Shown here in pieces: positions 1 through 11,154 of a stretch of DNA of 64,000 nucleotides. The notes beneath the pieces are model-generated. The model saw only the letters and a program-made list of their open reading frames with translations. It had not been told where the DNA came from and did no database searches. This DNA is from Liolophura sinensis (Eukaryota; Mollusca; Polyplacophora; Chitonida; Chitonidae): contig NC_088300.1 of NCBI RefSeq assembly GCF_032854445.1, forward strand, positions 32,467,608 to 32,531,607, in the 5' to 3' direction. Both the position numbers and the translations under genes were made by a program. Numbering within the stretch: the stretch's first letter is position 1; the number at the start of each line of letters is the position of its first letter.

Positions 1-885
1 TTTGTCATTGCATGCAGTTGGATTTATTTTTTTCATGTGGTATTTTCATTGCTGTTTAATGCAATACTGAAGAATATTCCACTTATACAATGGCTGTCAA
101 TTTTATGCATGCAGGAAACCCATGTGCCCTGGTTAAACCAACAATCTTTGGCATGATGTTGACGCACATTCCCACGTGATGTACAAACTAGCATGTCACA
201 TGGAAAGCAAGTTCTCCAGCTTTAACAGATGTAACACTGCACCAACGGATCCACAAACACCCTCAAATTCTTACTGTCACCAAAATGGCTGTTCTGCTCC
301 CTCACAAAGCTTCAACCTTTTACAGCCAGATGTTACTGGTTCAGCCTTACATACAACATCAGACAAAGGTCATGGTAAAATCCACTAATTTCATGTATAT
401 TTAATTTCACGTTTTTCAGTTAAAAATCACCAGATATGTCTGCAATCACATGTAGTATGAATGACTTACACTAATTGCCCCAAGAATAGACCAGAAAAGT
501 TTTTTTCTCAGAAGGCAATTATTTACTGGCTTGATAGCATGCAAGACAAATCTCCTACTATACAGCCTAGCTAAACCTCCAAGGCTAGCAGCCATGAAAG
601 CATTCTTTCCAAAGTCCTATATCAAACAATATCACCTTGCATTTTAAACAGAACGTAACAAGAATGTCACTAGTGATCAGGCTTTAAGGTAACGTTACAA
701 TTTCCTCGGTATAATAAAATATTAAGTGAGAATTTCATAAGGAAGGATCTGGGGTTGTTTTCCTGCAGATGACATCAACAGGGTATCAGCCCCATGTTTA
801 TCGCAGCAGCTAAATCCTGATTTGTACGCTGATGTATTATCAAATCAATGCTTGCAACAACATCAGACATCCACAAAAGACCTAC
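1..885. other. Spectrin intron, left edge
   Basis: No further spectrin exon is recognisable on the minus strand. Positions about 50-180 resemble a decayed family-A SINE tail (mobile-element remnant with TACTGAAGAATATTCCACTT). The rest is unremarkable AT-rich intron. Confidence 0.5.
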
Positions 886-1012
886 AGCGTGTTTGCGCTT
901 AAGTAGCTCGTTATGCTTGAGATCTTTGCCGATGTCATCGTTATTCATGCCACTGTCCTTTTCTCGGATCCAGTCTTGAAGCTCGTCACACGTAGACTGA
1001 AACAACTCAATG
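886..1012 (-). CDS. SPTBN5: Spectrin exon 25 (repeat 7, helices A-B)
   Basis: 127 bp encoding SIELFQSTCDELQDWIREKD, SGMNNDDIGKDLKHNELLKR and KHA. ELQDWIREK and DIGKDLKHNELLKRKH are helix A and B signatures. The frame stays open to 780 but loses spectrin character after KHA, so the donor GTAGGT at 884-885 is chosen. It is the last exon found; the gene continues past the left edge. Confidence 0.9.
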
Positions 1013-1469
1013 CTGCAAGAAAAAAAAAATAACGAGATGTATTGTTTAGAACAATACACTTGCACAATTGATCATCAGACAAAAAAAAAAATAAAAGAAA
1101 AAAATAAAAAAAAATATCAGGCAAATATCTTTATAATTATGCTTTCCAAACACTAAAATCAATGGATCATGTCAGTATAAAAATTCTAGCTTTTGGTTGT
1201 TTCTTCTTTCAGCCATGTCTTTGATTATATATTACTCATCAGACTGTTCTAAGTCAGAATTCTAATTAAAAATGCATTGGTTATGAGTCATTTTATTATA
1301 TGAGGCTTTATCTTATATTTCACCTATAAAGTGTTAATTAACAAATGTTTCCAAATACCAGTTTCTTCAAAGAGCAATTCATTTATATTTGGGAAATTTG
1401 TCACCAAGATAACTGTTTAAAAATTCACAACTGTCATGGTTTACGGAATTGCAGTTCACAATATTTCAT

Positions 1470-1602
1470 ATTTATTTATTTACTTTATTGATGTTTTACA
1501 CCGTACTCAAGAATATTTCACTTATACCACGGCGGCCAGCATTATGGTGGGGGAAACCCACTACCATCCACAGGATGTTGACAGATCTTCCCACATACGA
1601 GG
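1470..1602 (-). mobile_element. SINE family A, 3-prime fragment
   Basis: ATTT-repeat tail, then GATGTTTTACACCGTACTCA and GAATATTTCACTTATACCAC, the conserved 3-prime half of the tRNA-derived family whose full copy is at 7320-7590; the tRNA-like head is missing. Confidence 0.75.
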
Positions 1603-1679
1603 GGTATTTTAAAAGTTAAAAGTTCACCTCACTGACTATCCTCATTAGAACAAGTACATGTATCAAACTGCAGGCGGAT

Positions 1680-1812
1680 CCACATGGGAAAATCTGTCAG
1701 CAGCCTGCCCAAAGGTCATGGCTTCCTGTTGGGCACATCCCACCCGTATGCACACGGCCACTGTGTTAGTGAAATACTCTTGAGTACAACATAAAACACC
1801 AATCAAATAAAT
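1680..1812 (+). mobile_element. SINE family A, 3-prime fragment
   Basis: Diverged body and tail ending AAAACACCAATCAAATAAAT. It lies head to head with the 1470-1602 fragment about 80 bp away, forming an imperfect inverted pair. Confidence 0.65.
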
Positions 1813-2183
1813 GCGTAGCCAATCTGTTAAGTATGTGGAAACCAAGCGAAAAAGGTGATGTCATTTTCAAGAAATGTTATCCAAACTCAAGGTTTTGTCA
1901 TACTGGTCCCAGATCTCAATATGCCTCTGCAGAATTCACAGGGAAGATGTTCACAGTTAAATTACGTATTTCTGTCTGTTTTATGACAGCTCACTTTATT
2001 TAATACATTATCACCTTTTATTGTCTTCTTTTGTTTTAAGAATCTTGGGAGGAAATCAGTGCATATGCTTAACAATTGTACAGTACACCCATCGTGAACG
2101 AACATTTATGCTGTACATGTATCTACATAATATAAATGGCCATATAGTTCTGCACTGAGTATGGCATAAAACAATCAGCAAAA

Positions 2184-2191
<8 letters not shown>

Positions 2192-2225
<34 letters not shown>
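2192..2225. repeat. (TA)n microsatellite
   Basis: About 17 uninterrupted TA units, preceded by an A-run, in the intron just left of exon 24. Confidence 0.95.
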
Positions 2226-2227
<2 letters not shown>

Positions 2228-2283
2228 AAACATGTTCAAGTTATCAATTTTTATGTCCACAGAAAAAGCACAATCAATCTTAC

Positions 2284-2343
2284 CTGGATGCTCCTTTCAG
2301 AGATTTTTCTTTCTCCAACTTTAATTTGTTGAGATGGTTCCAC
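2284..2343 (-). CDS. SPTBN5: Spectrin exon 24 (repeat 6, helix C)
   Basis: 60 bp encoding RWNHLNKLKLEKEKSLKGAS. It holds the conserved helix C Trp. Phases fit both neighbours. Confidence 0.92.
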
Positions 2344-3190
2344 CTGTTGAGATAATCGAGTTATGATGAAGAATTGTTAGAAACTAAACATACTGAAGTA
2401 ACTGTCATTCTACTTCTCATAATTTCATAACTGCTACTATGAAAGCAGAGCCTTAATACCAAAGAGCTATTTATTTGACACATGTCTTTTCTCCATGACT
2501 GCCTCATGAGTGACTTGTTACAGATATCTCCATGGCTACAACTAGGGAAATCATGATTTTTTTTTTTAACTCTGAATACATCTCCCCAGAAAGTGTAAAA
2601 TTTATTGATTTGATCTGAATGGTCTGTTCTCCAAACTATATCTTTTGCAGGACACTGAATATTCAGCTTTATATGAGGAAATCCGGCATGATGCCTATTA
2701 CTGGTGTATGACTACCACCCAACTTGGTCCACATCTTGACCACGAAAGCGCACTAAATATTCGACAAATGTATCAATCCATAATATAGGTCGGTTCCAAT
2801 AAAGAAACCCACAGGTGAATTTTCACATGATAAACTAGCTTTAGTGCAAAATAGGACAACTACTAATACGTTTATTTTCGTACACTGATCATTTTCAACC
2901 AATTTACACAATGAGAAAGTCAGAATGTCATCACAAAATCAGCAATGTGGGTTCATTCAGCCAGGAATCTCAGCATCAGATGTCACCATCACACGCGACT
3001 GATATCTTTACTTTCCCTGGAGACAGTATGTTTATTTATTTAATCATTTGATAAGGGTGTGAATATTTTGCTTGTACAACAACACACTTACGGCGACATG
3101 TCATTGAGATTTCGCATAACAAGTTGCTTGTTTACACCCAGACAAGACGGATCATGTGTGGCAGTGCGGATGAATTACAAGACTAATTAC

Positions 3191-3321
3191 CTGTCATTGA
3201 TCTCCTTCTGTCGCTTTTTCACCTGATCTGTCTGACTGCTACCTGAGCTGATGATGTCATCAGCCAGACTGTTTAAGTCATCCAAACGGCCTTTGTTCGC
3301 AGCCAAGCTGGTCAGAAGGTT
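3191..3321 (-). CDS. SPTBN5: Spectrin exon 23 (repeat 6, helices B-C)
   Basis: 131 bp encoding NLLTSLAANKGRLDDLNSLA, DDIISSGSSQTDQVKKRQKE, IND. Two bases carry into exon 24 to make Arg, giving INDRWNHLNKL with the helix C Trp. Confidence 0.94.
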
Positions 3322-3595
3322 CTGAATATATTAAGGCGAAAAAGGATCAGGTGGTTTGTTAAAATTTAAGCATCAAATTAACGATATCTATGTTGTATCA
3401 CATCAATTTTTTTTTTGGTTTGAGAACTTAAATCATAATCCATCTTAGAATTTGATTAATTTTTTTAAACCTAACTTAAATGATGTAAACAATTAATTAA
3501 TTTATGTAAAGTGAACAGATCCCATAAAGTTTCTATACTAAAATACATATCTGGTGAAGTGATCGCAAAATTAAAAAAAAAAAAGATGTGAATAC

Positions 3596-3661
3596 CTCAA
3601 ACTTTTTACGAACAGCATCCATATTGTCTGTCAAACTTTCTCTACTCGTCAAGGCCTTTTC
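3596..3661 (-). CDS. SPTBN5: Spectrin exon 22 (repeat 6, helix B start)
   Basis: 22 codons, phase 0 to 0: EKALTSRESLTDNMDAVRKK then FE. It links the helix A of exon 21 to LLTSLAANKG in exon 23. Confidence 0.9.
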
Positions 3662-4322
3662 CTGTTAATAAAAAAAAAAAGAAAAAAAAAAAGATTTACC
3701 TGGTACATTTTTAAATTAGCCATCATACATGTCACAGGAACTTATTTATGACAGATATAGTGACATACAGCACTAAATCCCTTATTTGCCTGAATTATTT
3801 AATAAACACAATGAAACAGTTATTATCTATGATCATGTAAGATAATATTTCACTCTGATGTGAATACATATATCTATATAATCACGAGGTATTAATTACA
3901 TAGAAAATATACGGAAATGCTTTCGGGAATCACATCAATTAACTCACAAACATACACTGATTACGGTAAACAACTTAAAATTTCACCCAGGGCTATAAAG
4001 TGATACTTTCTAATGATCTTAGAAGGTGTTCTCAGGTTTGCATGGTAGGTATGATGATGGCCTAATGGAAAAAATATAAATTTTATCACGAAAAGTAAAA
4101 TTTTATGACATCAGATACTGACCTCCTCTTGTGCTGCATAATGACTGCTCATATTCATGGTTGGGTTACACTAATTTAACTTGTTGCTTTACAATCATAA
4201 TTTAAATTGTTGTTTTACAATCATAATAATTTCTTTTTTTCAATGTCAGAGGAAGGTATAATAATAAAAACAAAAACTTGAAAATCGTCTAATCTGGTGC
4301 TGCCTTTCTATTTTCAATATAC

Positions 4323-4671
4323 CGGCCCGGGTAGCAGAACTGGCAGAGCGTCCGCTTCGTGAGTGGTAGATCCAGGATCAATCCTTGGTCGAGTCATACT
4401 TAAGACTTTAAAAGATGAAGTTGTGACTTCCTCGCTTGGCATTCAGCATGAAGGGGATAGTGCAACGACTGGTTGACCCTTATCAGTATAATGGCTCGTG
4501 CAGAGAGGATTACTTGATGGTAAGTTGTCTCAGTGAAAGCAGCACTAGGTAAAAGAGGGGTGGAAATCTGTCCTGCAGCAAGGAGGTACATTACATACGC
4601 CCTACAGATTCCTTTGTCATTATATGACTGAAAAAACTGTTGAGCACGACGTTAAACCCAAGCACTCACTC
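4323..4671 (+). mobile_element. SINE family B, full-length copy
   Basis: tRNA-like head: A-box-like GTAGCAGAACTGGCAGAG and B-box-like GGATCAATCCTTGG (about 4375), followed by a body of about 270 bp and a 3-prime end TTGAGCACGACGTTAAACCC. Two diverged relatives in the opposite orientation lie at 25385-25668 and 21914-22176. It sits in the intron between exons 21 and 22. Confidence 0.75.
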
Positions 4672-4711
4672 TATTTTCAATAAGCTGTCAAAAAGAACAC
4701 TAAATTATCAC

Positions 4712-4798
4712 CTTTTCTTTCATCCAAATGTCAAACTCATCGCAATCTCGATAGAACTTGAACAGTCTGATGGCATCTTCCAGTGAGATTTTTCTTGC
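4712..4798 (-). CDS. SPTBN5: Spectrin exon 21 (repeat 5 end, repeat 6 helix A)
   Basis: 29 codons, phase 0 to 0: ARKISLEDAIRLFKFYRDCD then EFDIWMKEK. RxxxLEDAIxLFxFxRDCDEFxxWMKEK is a textbook repeat junction. Confidence 0.95.
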
Positions 4799-5496
4799 CT
4801 GAAATTAAAAAAAAGAAGTAATTTTGAGAATATACATGTAATTAAAACTCGTAAAATCTTGCATCAGTTGAGAGGTTGTAATGCATTTTATCTATATGCC
4901 ACATTCTGACCACAAATACCATTTTGTTTTAAAGTGTTTCATAGTAAGGAATCACAATACAAAGCATATAGTTCAAATTTTGAAGCGGATATCAACAGGC
5001 CATAAATGTATTAGACAAAGTGTTGTAAAGCTTTATTTCTTAGGTCTGAAAGCCAGTTATAACTTTATCTTTTGGTGACATCACACAACACGGCTATGTT
5101 GTCATGTGCAATCTAGTTCCCAGTGTAGTCAAATTCCCAGTGCTGCCTCACTCAAAGACCAGGCTGAGACACCAGATTGCCCACCCAGTAGTACACATGC
5201 ATGTGCAAGTAAAATTGGGATGTGCAAATCAAGTAGGCATGACCACAACTGGATTTAAAATCATGATGTCTATTACTTCTCATTTATCTTTATTATTAGA
5301 TTATCAATTTTTCACTTATGGTTGACGAAAAAAAAAATGTGCACCCGGGGTAAACCACTACATATTGGCAAGTTTGCCAAAGTCGCCTACATGAGATGCA
5401 CAGATGTGTGATCTTCTTTGAACATTTAGACTATGTTTATTTTATATATGCTATTCGACTTTTGATTATGTTTATTTTATATATGCAAGTTGACTT

Positions 5497-5592
5497 TCAT
5501 GCTATACTCAAGAACTTACACCAGAGCAACCAGTATTATGGTGGAAGGAAACCAAGCAGAGCGAGGGGAAATCCACGATCATGTGCAGTAAG
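5497..5592 (-). mobile_element. SINE family A, decayed fragment
   Basis: CATGCTATACTCAAGAACTT and CAGTATTATGGTGGAAGGAA match the family-A 3-prime half; ends are eroded. The remainder of 4799-5903 holds no recognisable gene. Confidence 0.5.
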
Positions 5593-5903
5593 CCAGAATG
5601 AGCATGCTGACCAATAGTCTATAATGGCCCTCATTTCATCTACGCAAATGGCCACAAAATAATTGTCCACCACATTAGCTCATTACCAGTGAGAGCAGGG
5701 AATCCCCAAATTCCCTGACCTCACCTGTGCAGAACCAACACCTCGTGTGCGCTAATGACAGAAAAACGCCCACACGGCGGACAAGCTAATCTTACAGCCG
5801 GTCTGTTCACCAGAATAACTGTCACAGAACAATACATTAAAGCAGAGAGAAAGACAGAACCGTTAAGTGCAGCCTACATCCTGCGCGGACATCGCCCACC
5901 CAC

Positions 5904-6001
5904 CTGTGAGAGTCGACCCAGCTTGTGGTAAGTATTGTTCAACTGACGCTGACGGCTGGTCACATTGTCTTTGTCATAATGGAGATTTCCTGTTGACCGC
6001 A
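5904..6001 (-). CDS. SPTBN5: Spectrin exon 20 (repeat 5 resumes, helix C)
   Basis: 98 bp encoding VRSTGNLHYDKDNVTSRQRQ and LNNTYHKLGRLSQ. This returns to the spectrin fold at the B-C turn, finishing repeat 5 after the SH3 insert. The helix C aromatic is Tyr rather than Trp. Confidence 0.9.
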
Positions 6002-6756
6002 CTGAGTAAAGCAAAAAAAAGAAGAAAAAGAAAAAGAGAGGAAACAATTAGGAAATTGCAGCAATGCACAGCTTCTGAATTTCAGCTTGGTGTAACATGA
6101 ATATATGTATGTATTTAATGATGGTTCAACATCCACATATTCTGTTTTATAATATTGCCTAGATGGTGTTAACTAAGCCATAATCATTCATTCCACATAT
6201 CCTTTCCATGAATTTTATTTCTGGACACCAACATGGATGAAGAATTTATGTATGTGTTTCGAAACATAACCGGATATAATATTCTGAAAATAAAATTTAA
6301 AAGCCAATGTCTGACAGGAAGTGATATTGTAACCTATAAGCTGTAACAGCTAGGTGTTTATGAAAGACACACTGCTCTCTCAAACTTTTGTGCTTGTGGT
6401 GAAATGAAACAAAATTTATTGCCAAAATGTGCATTTTCTAGTGAGATATCCTCAAATCATCCAATCAAAACATCTTTTTAAGATCAATAAAAGGCTCAGA
6501 GGGAGGCAAAACATGAAACTTGGTCATGGACGAAATTTTGGGTCAGTTTATTGTATATAAAAACTCACATATACATTTGGCAGTTCAGTTCCGGCACTGA
6601 AACTCAAGGAAAACTACCAAAAGTTCCAAATCAAAAATCAAATTCAAAAACTGACCAGATCATTTGCAAAAAAAATTCCACATCTGAACAGTGTTACTAA
6701 TGTTTTTTAAGACACGTCACACATGCTTTCAAGATTTTCACTAAATAACTACCTTG

Positions 6757-6940
6757 ATTTTTCAACCTTTTCAACCGCCTCTGCAAACCAATACTTTAAA
6801 ACATTCTGAGAGAAATAGTTTCCAGAGTTTTATGAATCTTGCATCTTCAAAGTCATTTCAGTGTCGTTTTCATAATAATTGTGTGCAAAAAAATTCCACT
6901 GAAAAAAGTGTTTTAGTGGATGAAAAGGTTGAAGATTTAC
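6757..6940. mobile_element. MITE-like family C copy
   Basis: Starts TTTTTCAACCTTTTCAACC and ends ATGAAAAGGTTGAAGATTT, giving near-complementary terminal inverted repeats around a roughly 150-bp interior with no coding frame. One of at least six copies in the window. Confidence 0.65.
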
Positions 6941-7319
6941 AGTACTCTTCTGTACCACACGTACAGCATGGCGATTATAGTCGGTGAAAAATTCAATGAA
7001 ACTAAAGGCGATTCATAGTAACACAGTAGCTGTGTACAATGTATCACTCACAACTGTCCTTTTACAGGGAGTCTGTATGATCAGCCACATGCAGAGTTAC
7101 TGTTAAAACCCACAGTGCATTAATGATGGTGATGGTATAGGTATATAACAGTCCATAGTGCATTAATGGCTGATAACAAGATGGTATTATATAGGCAAAA
7201 TGTCAAATCCATTAACCTGCATTGCATGAGTTCCTGTTTAAGTCCATTCTCTAATATCATCCTCTAATGTCACAGGGACTACATTCCATTTGAGAACACC
7301 TGGACATTAAAAGGTCTTT

Positions 7320-7590
7320 AAGGGGGCCTCCGTGGCTCAGTTGGTTAGTGCGCTAGCGCAGCGTAATGACCCAGGAGTCTTTCACCAACATGGTCGCTGT
7401 GAGTTCAAGTCCAGCTCATGCTGGCTTCCTCTCCGGCCGTACGTGGGAAGGTCTGTCAGAAACCTGCGGATGGTCGTGGGTTTCCCCCGGGCTCTGCCCG
7501 GTTTCCACCCACCACAATGCTGGTCCCCGTCGTATAAGTGAAATATTCTTGAGTACTACGTAAAACACCAATGAAATAAATAAATAAAAA
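7320..7590 (+). mobile_element. SINE family A, full-length with target-site duplication
   Basis: tRNA-like head GGGCCTCCGTGGCTCAGTTG with A box TGGCTCAGTTGG and B box GAGTTCAAGTCC, a body with GGTTTCCCCCGGGCTCTGCC, and a 3-prime end GTAAAACACCAATGAAATAA with ATAA repeats. The 11-bp direct repeat AAAAGGTCTTT at 7309-7319 and 7587-7597 flanks it. This is a Pol III-type SINE of a kind common in molluscs and relatives (possibly the Meta-SINE group; not verified). Confidence 0.9.
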
Positions 7591-8049
7591 GGTCTTTGCC
7601 AGTGTCCTTTCGTTTAATACATATACTGAATTCAAACTAAAATTTCGTCCATGAATAAGTTTCTCACTTTGTTTCACTGATCTCAGAAAGGTGTTTCTCA
7701 AAAAGGTATGTTGGAAGTGAGAATAATATCTTACTATCCAACTTTCAGCACCAAAGGTAACATTTTATGACCTTCATATGCCTTTAACGTAATAGATTTG
7801 GCAGTCAGGCTACCAAGGAAATTGTAGGAGAAAACAAGGATGCAAAATTTCGGCTCAATACATACAGTATTGAAGTCATAAATTTGATTCCAACATTCAA
7901 TAGACTAAATCGTGTGATTTTGTAATTTATGGTAATGTTGACACTGTGCACAGGCAAGCTAATAACGTAATTTTTTGACCATATTTTTTGCACAAACCCA
8001 CTAAAAAACGTTGAGATACCTTAGTTTGGTGATTTTAGGAAACACTATT

Positions 8050-8259
8050 TATTCAACCTTTTCAATTATCTCTGCAGCCAATATTCTGAAATATTCTGGG
8101 AGAGCTACTGGGTGCAAGAAACTAATCTGCACAGTTTTATGAAGCTTACATCTTTAGTAACACAAACAAATCATCTTAGCATCATTATGATAGTAACTGT
8201 ACGCTTAAATTCCACAGGGAAAAAGTACTTTAGTGCTAGAAAGTTTTAAAGATTTACAG
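8050..8259. mobile_element. MITE-like family C copy
   Basis: ATTCAACCTTTTCAATTATC at one end and GAAAGTTTTAAAGATTTACA at the other. The interior shares TTTTATGAAGCTT and AATTCCAC blocks with the other copies. Confidence 0.6.
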
Positions 8260-9444
8260 CAACCATGATGTTATGCTGTGTTAACCACTTAACAATATTC
8301 CTACCACAAAGAGCAACAGCAGGGATTTTTTTCACTAGCAACTTTCTCTTAACAAAGAAACCTGTTCTGTATTAAAATGTGGTATCTTTTAACTTTACAA
8401 GTTTGGATTATTCTATGCCTAGCGAATTCAAAAAGCCCTTCTGTGTACAAAATGCAATGGATCTGAAGATGCAAAGAAAAAAAAAATAGGCCAATGTTAC
8501 CTTGGCAATACCCTTCTCTGTCACTACTGAATGAGTTTCATTCCTTCCTGTTAGGCAAGTCTACGCCTAAGCCCTTTAATAATGCATGCCTGGTATACAT
8601 CTTCATTTGGAAAGTTTTCTCTCCATACTGTAGAGAGCTACATGTATTTAGAGGGTGTAATAGCAGGTGAAAAAATCTGGCATCTACACGTACCTTGTCC
8701 TAAAGCTGAACTGACCCATATATTGGTGTTTCCAGATAAATTCAGATGGAAAAAAGACTACATATGCATGGTACATGATGGGACTCTAAATCACAAAAAG
8801 TAGCAGGTATGTAAAGTTTCATTTTGACTGCTTAGATCTATTAAAAGTCAAACAGGAAGTATTAAAGTCAACATAAAAGAAAGTCAAGACTTCCCAGCGA
8901 CATGCTTATTGGTGTAAAGACACATGTCTATTGCCAAAGCCACTTCAGTTCTTTTCCTTTTTTGCCTCAACAATGTATGTTTATCCCAAACTCATTCCTT
9001 CAGTTTTGTTCGAATCCAGGAATTCAAGCTTATTTATTTATCTGATTGTTTGTGACATCAAAATTTTTCTTGACTTCAAACATTTTAAGCAAAGGTCGTA
9101 AATTTTATGGGTGGAGGGACCAGGAATGACTCAGAACATACCAAACACTGATGCTATATTGGTTCAAAACATAATCAACACTGATTGCTTTTATTACAGA
9201 AGGCCCAATCAACAATAAAAGCAGACAATCTCCCTGTTGAAGGTCAGAACTGAACCTGTACCTTATAGCTGCAAGTCATGTTATTTAATAAAGACACATT
9301 TCCACTACTCAACTAGCATATTTGTGAATCTTAATCTGTTTATTTGTGAGCTGGAGGAACAAGTTTAACCTGGCCAATTATATTTTCCCTCAGATTTAAA
9401 TACTTCAACAATAGCCAGTTGACTCATTGTCTTTGATTTATCCT

Positions 9445-9658
9445 AATTCTTCAACCTATGCAACCACCTATGCAACCAATATTTTGAAATATTCTGAGAG
9501 AACCATGGAGTGTAGAGAAATAATTTGTACAATTTTATGAAGCTTGTATCTTTGACGACGCAAACAATTTTTTTTTAGCATGACTCTTATAATAATTGTA
9601 AGCACAAATTCCACTGAAAAAAGTACTTTAGTGATTGAAAAGGCTGAACATTTACAGT
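9445..9658. mobile_element. MITE-like family C copy
   Basis: ATTCTTCAACCTATGCAACC to TGAAAAGGCTGAACATTTAC, with the same interior blocks as the copies at 8050 and 34597. Confidence 0.65.
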
Positions 9659-9789
9659 ACTTGTTTATTAGTTTATTTTATGCTATACTCAGTTTTATTT
9701 ATTTACACTGATAAGTTTATGGGTGAAAAAACTGGAGCACTTAGCAAACAACCAACCAAACTTTTGTTTTTTTCCCACGTGTGAAATTA

Positions 9790-9915
9790 ATTTATTTCTT
9801 TAATTGTTAGGTGTTTTGAGCCGTACTCAACAATAATTCACTTGCAACCAGCAGTATAGGAGGAAACTTAGCAGAACCTGGGGAAACCCACAACAATCTG
9901 CAGGTTGTATTCAAC
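9790..9915 (-). mobile_element. SINE family A, decayed fragment
   Basis: GGTGTTTTGAGCCGTACTCA followed by CACTTGCAACCAGCAGTATA and AACCTGGGGAAACCCACAAC. Similar weaker remnants appear at about 10195-10300 and 10500-10580. No gene is seen elsewhere in 6002-10925. Confidence 0.55.
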
Positions 9916-10724
9916 TCTACATTCAGCATTGTGAAAACATTTTTGTGCAGGTAACGCGAGACTTATTACACTGACTGTGAGAAGGAGACAGTTCACAGAT
10001 AATGCTGTAGATAATGATGTACAATGGCATCTACCACTGTTGTTAAGAGCTGGACATCATTTCTAACAGCAAACCAATTTTTGTTCACTTCAAATCACAC
10101 TGAAGTTAAAACTCAGGAGTATTGGTCAAGTAAGTAAAAAACCTTTTTTTTTCTTTTCTTTCTTTCAGTTAAAATAATTTTTAATGAATTATATTTTCAT
10201 GGGTGTTTAATGCCATGTTCAAGAATTTTTCACTTAAATGGTGGTGGTCAGTTTTATGGGTGGAATCAACCATAGAGCCTGGAGAAAACCACTGTCCTTT
10301 GGCGAGTACCTGACCAACTTCCAGACTTAAAGTTTGAAAATGCTTTTGAACACATAATTTCACTGTCCTTTGCTAGACCCATAATCTGGAGATATTCGAA
10401 TTCACTGCCTCAATAGAGACGTATTTTAAGACTGTTCTTTCAAAAAGATGATCTGAGTGAAAATGTAAATACCTATGCAAAACAGACACTCTTAATTTTA
10501 CTCATGAATTTTTCCCTTGTACGATGGTGGCCAGTTTTATGGGTGGGAGAAACCACCATATCTGGCAAATAAATGTCTGAGATCGGGTAAAAGTACAACT
10601 ACCCTATACAGTACTGAATGAATGATTAATTAATGCCACAGCTTGTGTCTGGAATAAAAATGGAATTTATGCTACCCTAAATACCCTAAACATTTGAACA
10701 GAAAAGAGCATTTTTGGAGGCAAA

Positions 10725-10880
10725 TAATGTCATGAGATATTACTTTTAGGTGCTAAAGTAGGACATCATCCTACCTCCCAAACAACTCTCGAAGTACCTT
10801 TCAAAAAATCAACAGACCTCCCAGAATCTGGAAAAATGAGCATCTTAATCACAGACAAAATTTTAGATCATTTAGGGTAA
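10725..10880. repeat. Dispersed repeat family D copy
   Basis: TAGGACATCATCCTACCTCC through AAAAATGAGCATCTTAATCA to ACAAAATTTTAGATCATTTA. Related blocks occur at 13085-13260, 26850-26965 and 43783-43938, and in reverse at about 11270-11380 and 16945-17045. No terminal structure or frame is recognised. Confidence 0.5.
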
Positions 10881-10925
10881 TCATTCTTGACGACTTTAAT
10901 ATAGTGACAAAGTGACAAGGCTTAC

Positions 10926-11154
10926 CTGAGGGTGCACGCCTAACAGGTGCCCGTTTAACCTGCACCACTTCCTTCTTCATTACTGTTTTCTTTACTTTCA
11001 CTTTCTCAGGCACTCTGACCGCCTTTTTCACAGCTCGCTTCACAGTAAGCGGCTCTATCTCCTTGACGTAATTTGCGGGGACAAAGCCCTCCGTGCCATC
11101 TTGTTTCTGTATCTGCCACCAATCTTCGTTTGTCTTCTGTAGTAAAAGCAGTAC
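10926..11154 (-). CDS. SPTBN5: Spectrin exon 19 (second half of SH3 and basic linker)
   Basis: 229 bp: VLLLLQKTNEDWWQIQKQDG and TEGFVPANYVKEIEPL complete the SH3, with the WW pair and the GxVPxNYV peptide-binding strand intact. About 40 residues of Lys/Arg-rich linker follow (VKRAVKKAVRVPEKVKVKK, KRAPVRRAPS). One base carries into exon 20. Confidence 0.95.

Noticed and set aside
7332-7563. Functional tRNA gene at 7320 (tRNA-like head with A and B boxes)
   Set aside because: The tRNA-like part continues into a SINE body and tail and is flanked by a target-site duplication; no proper cloverleaf end is present.
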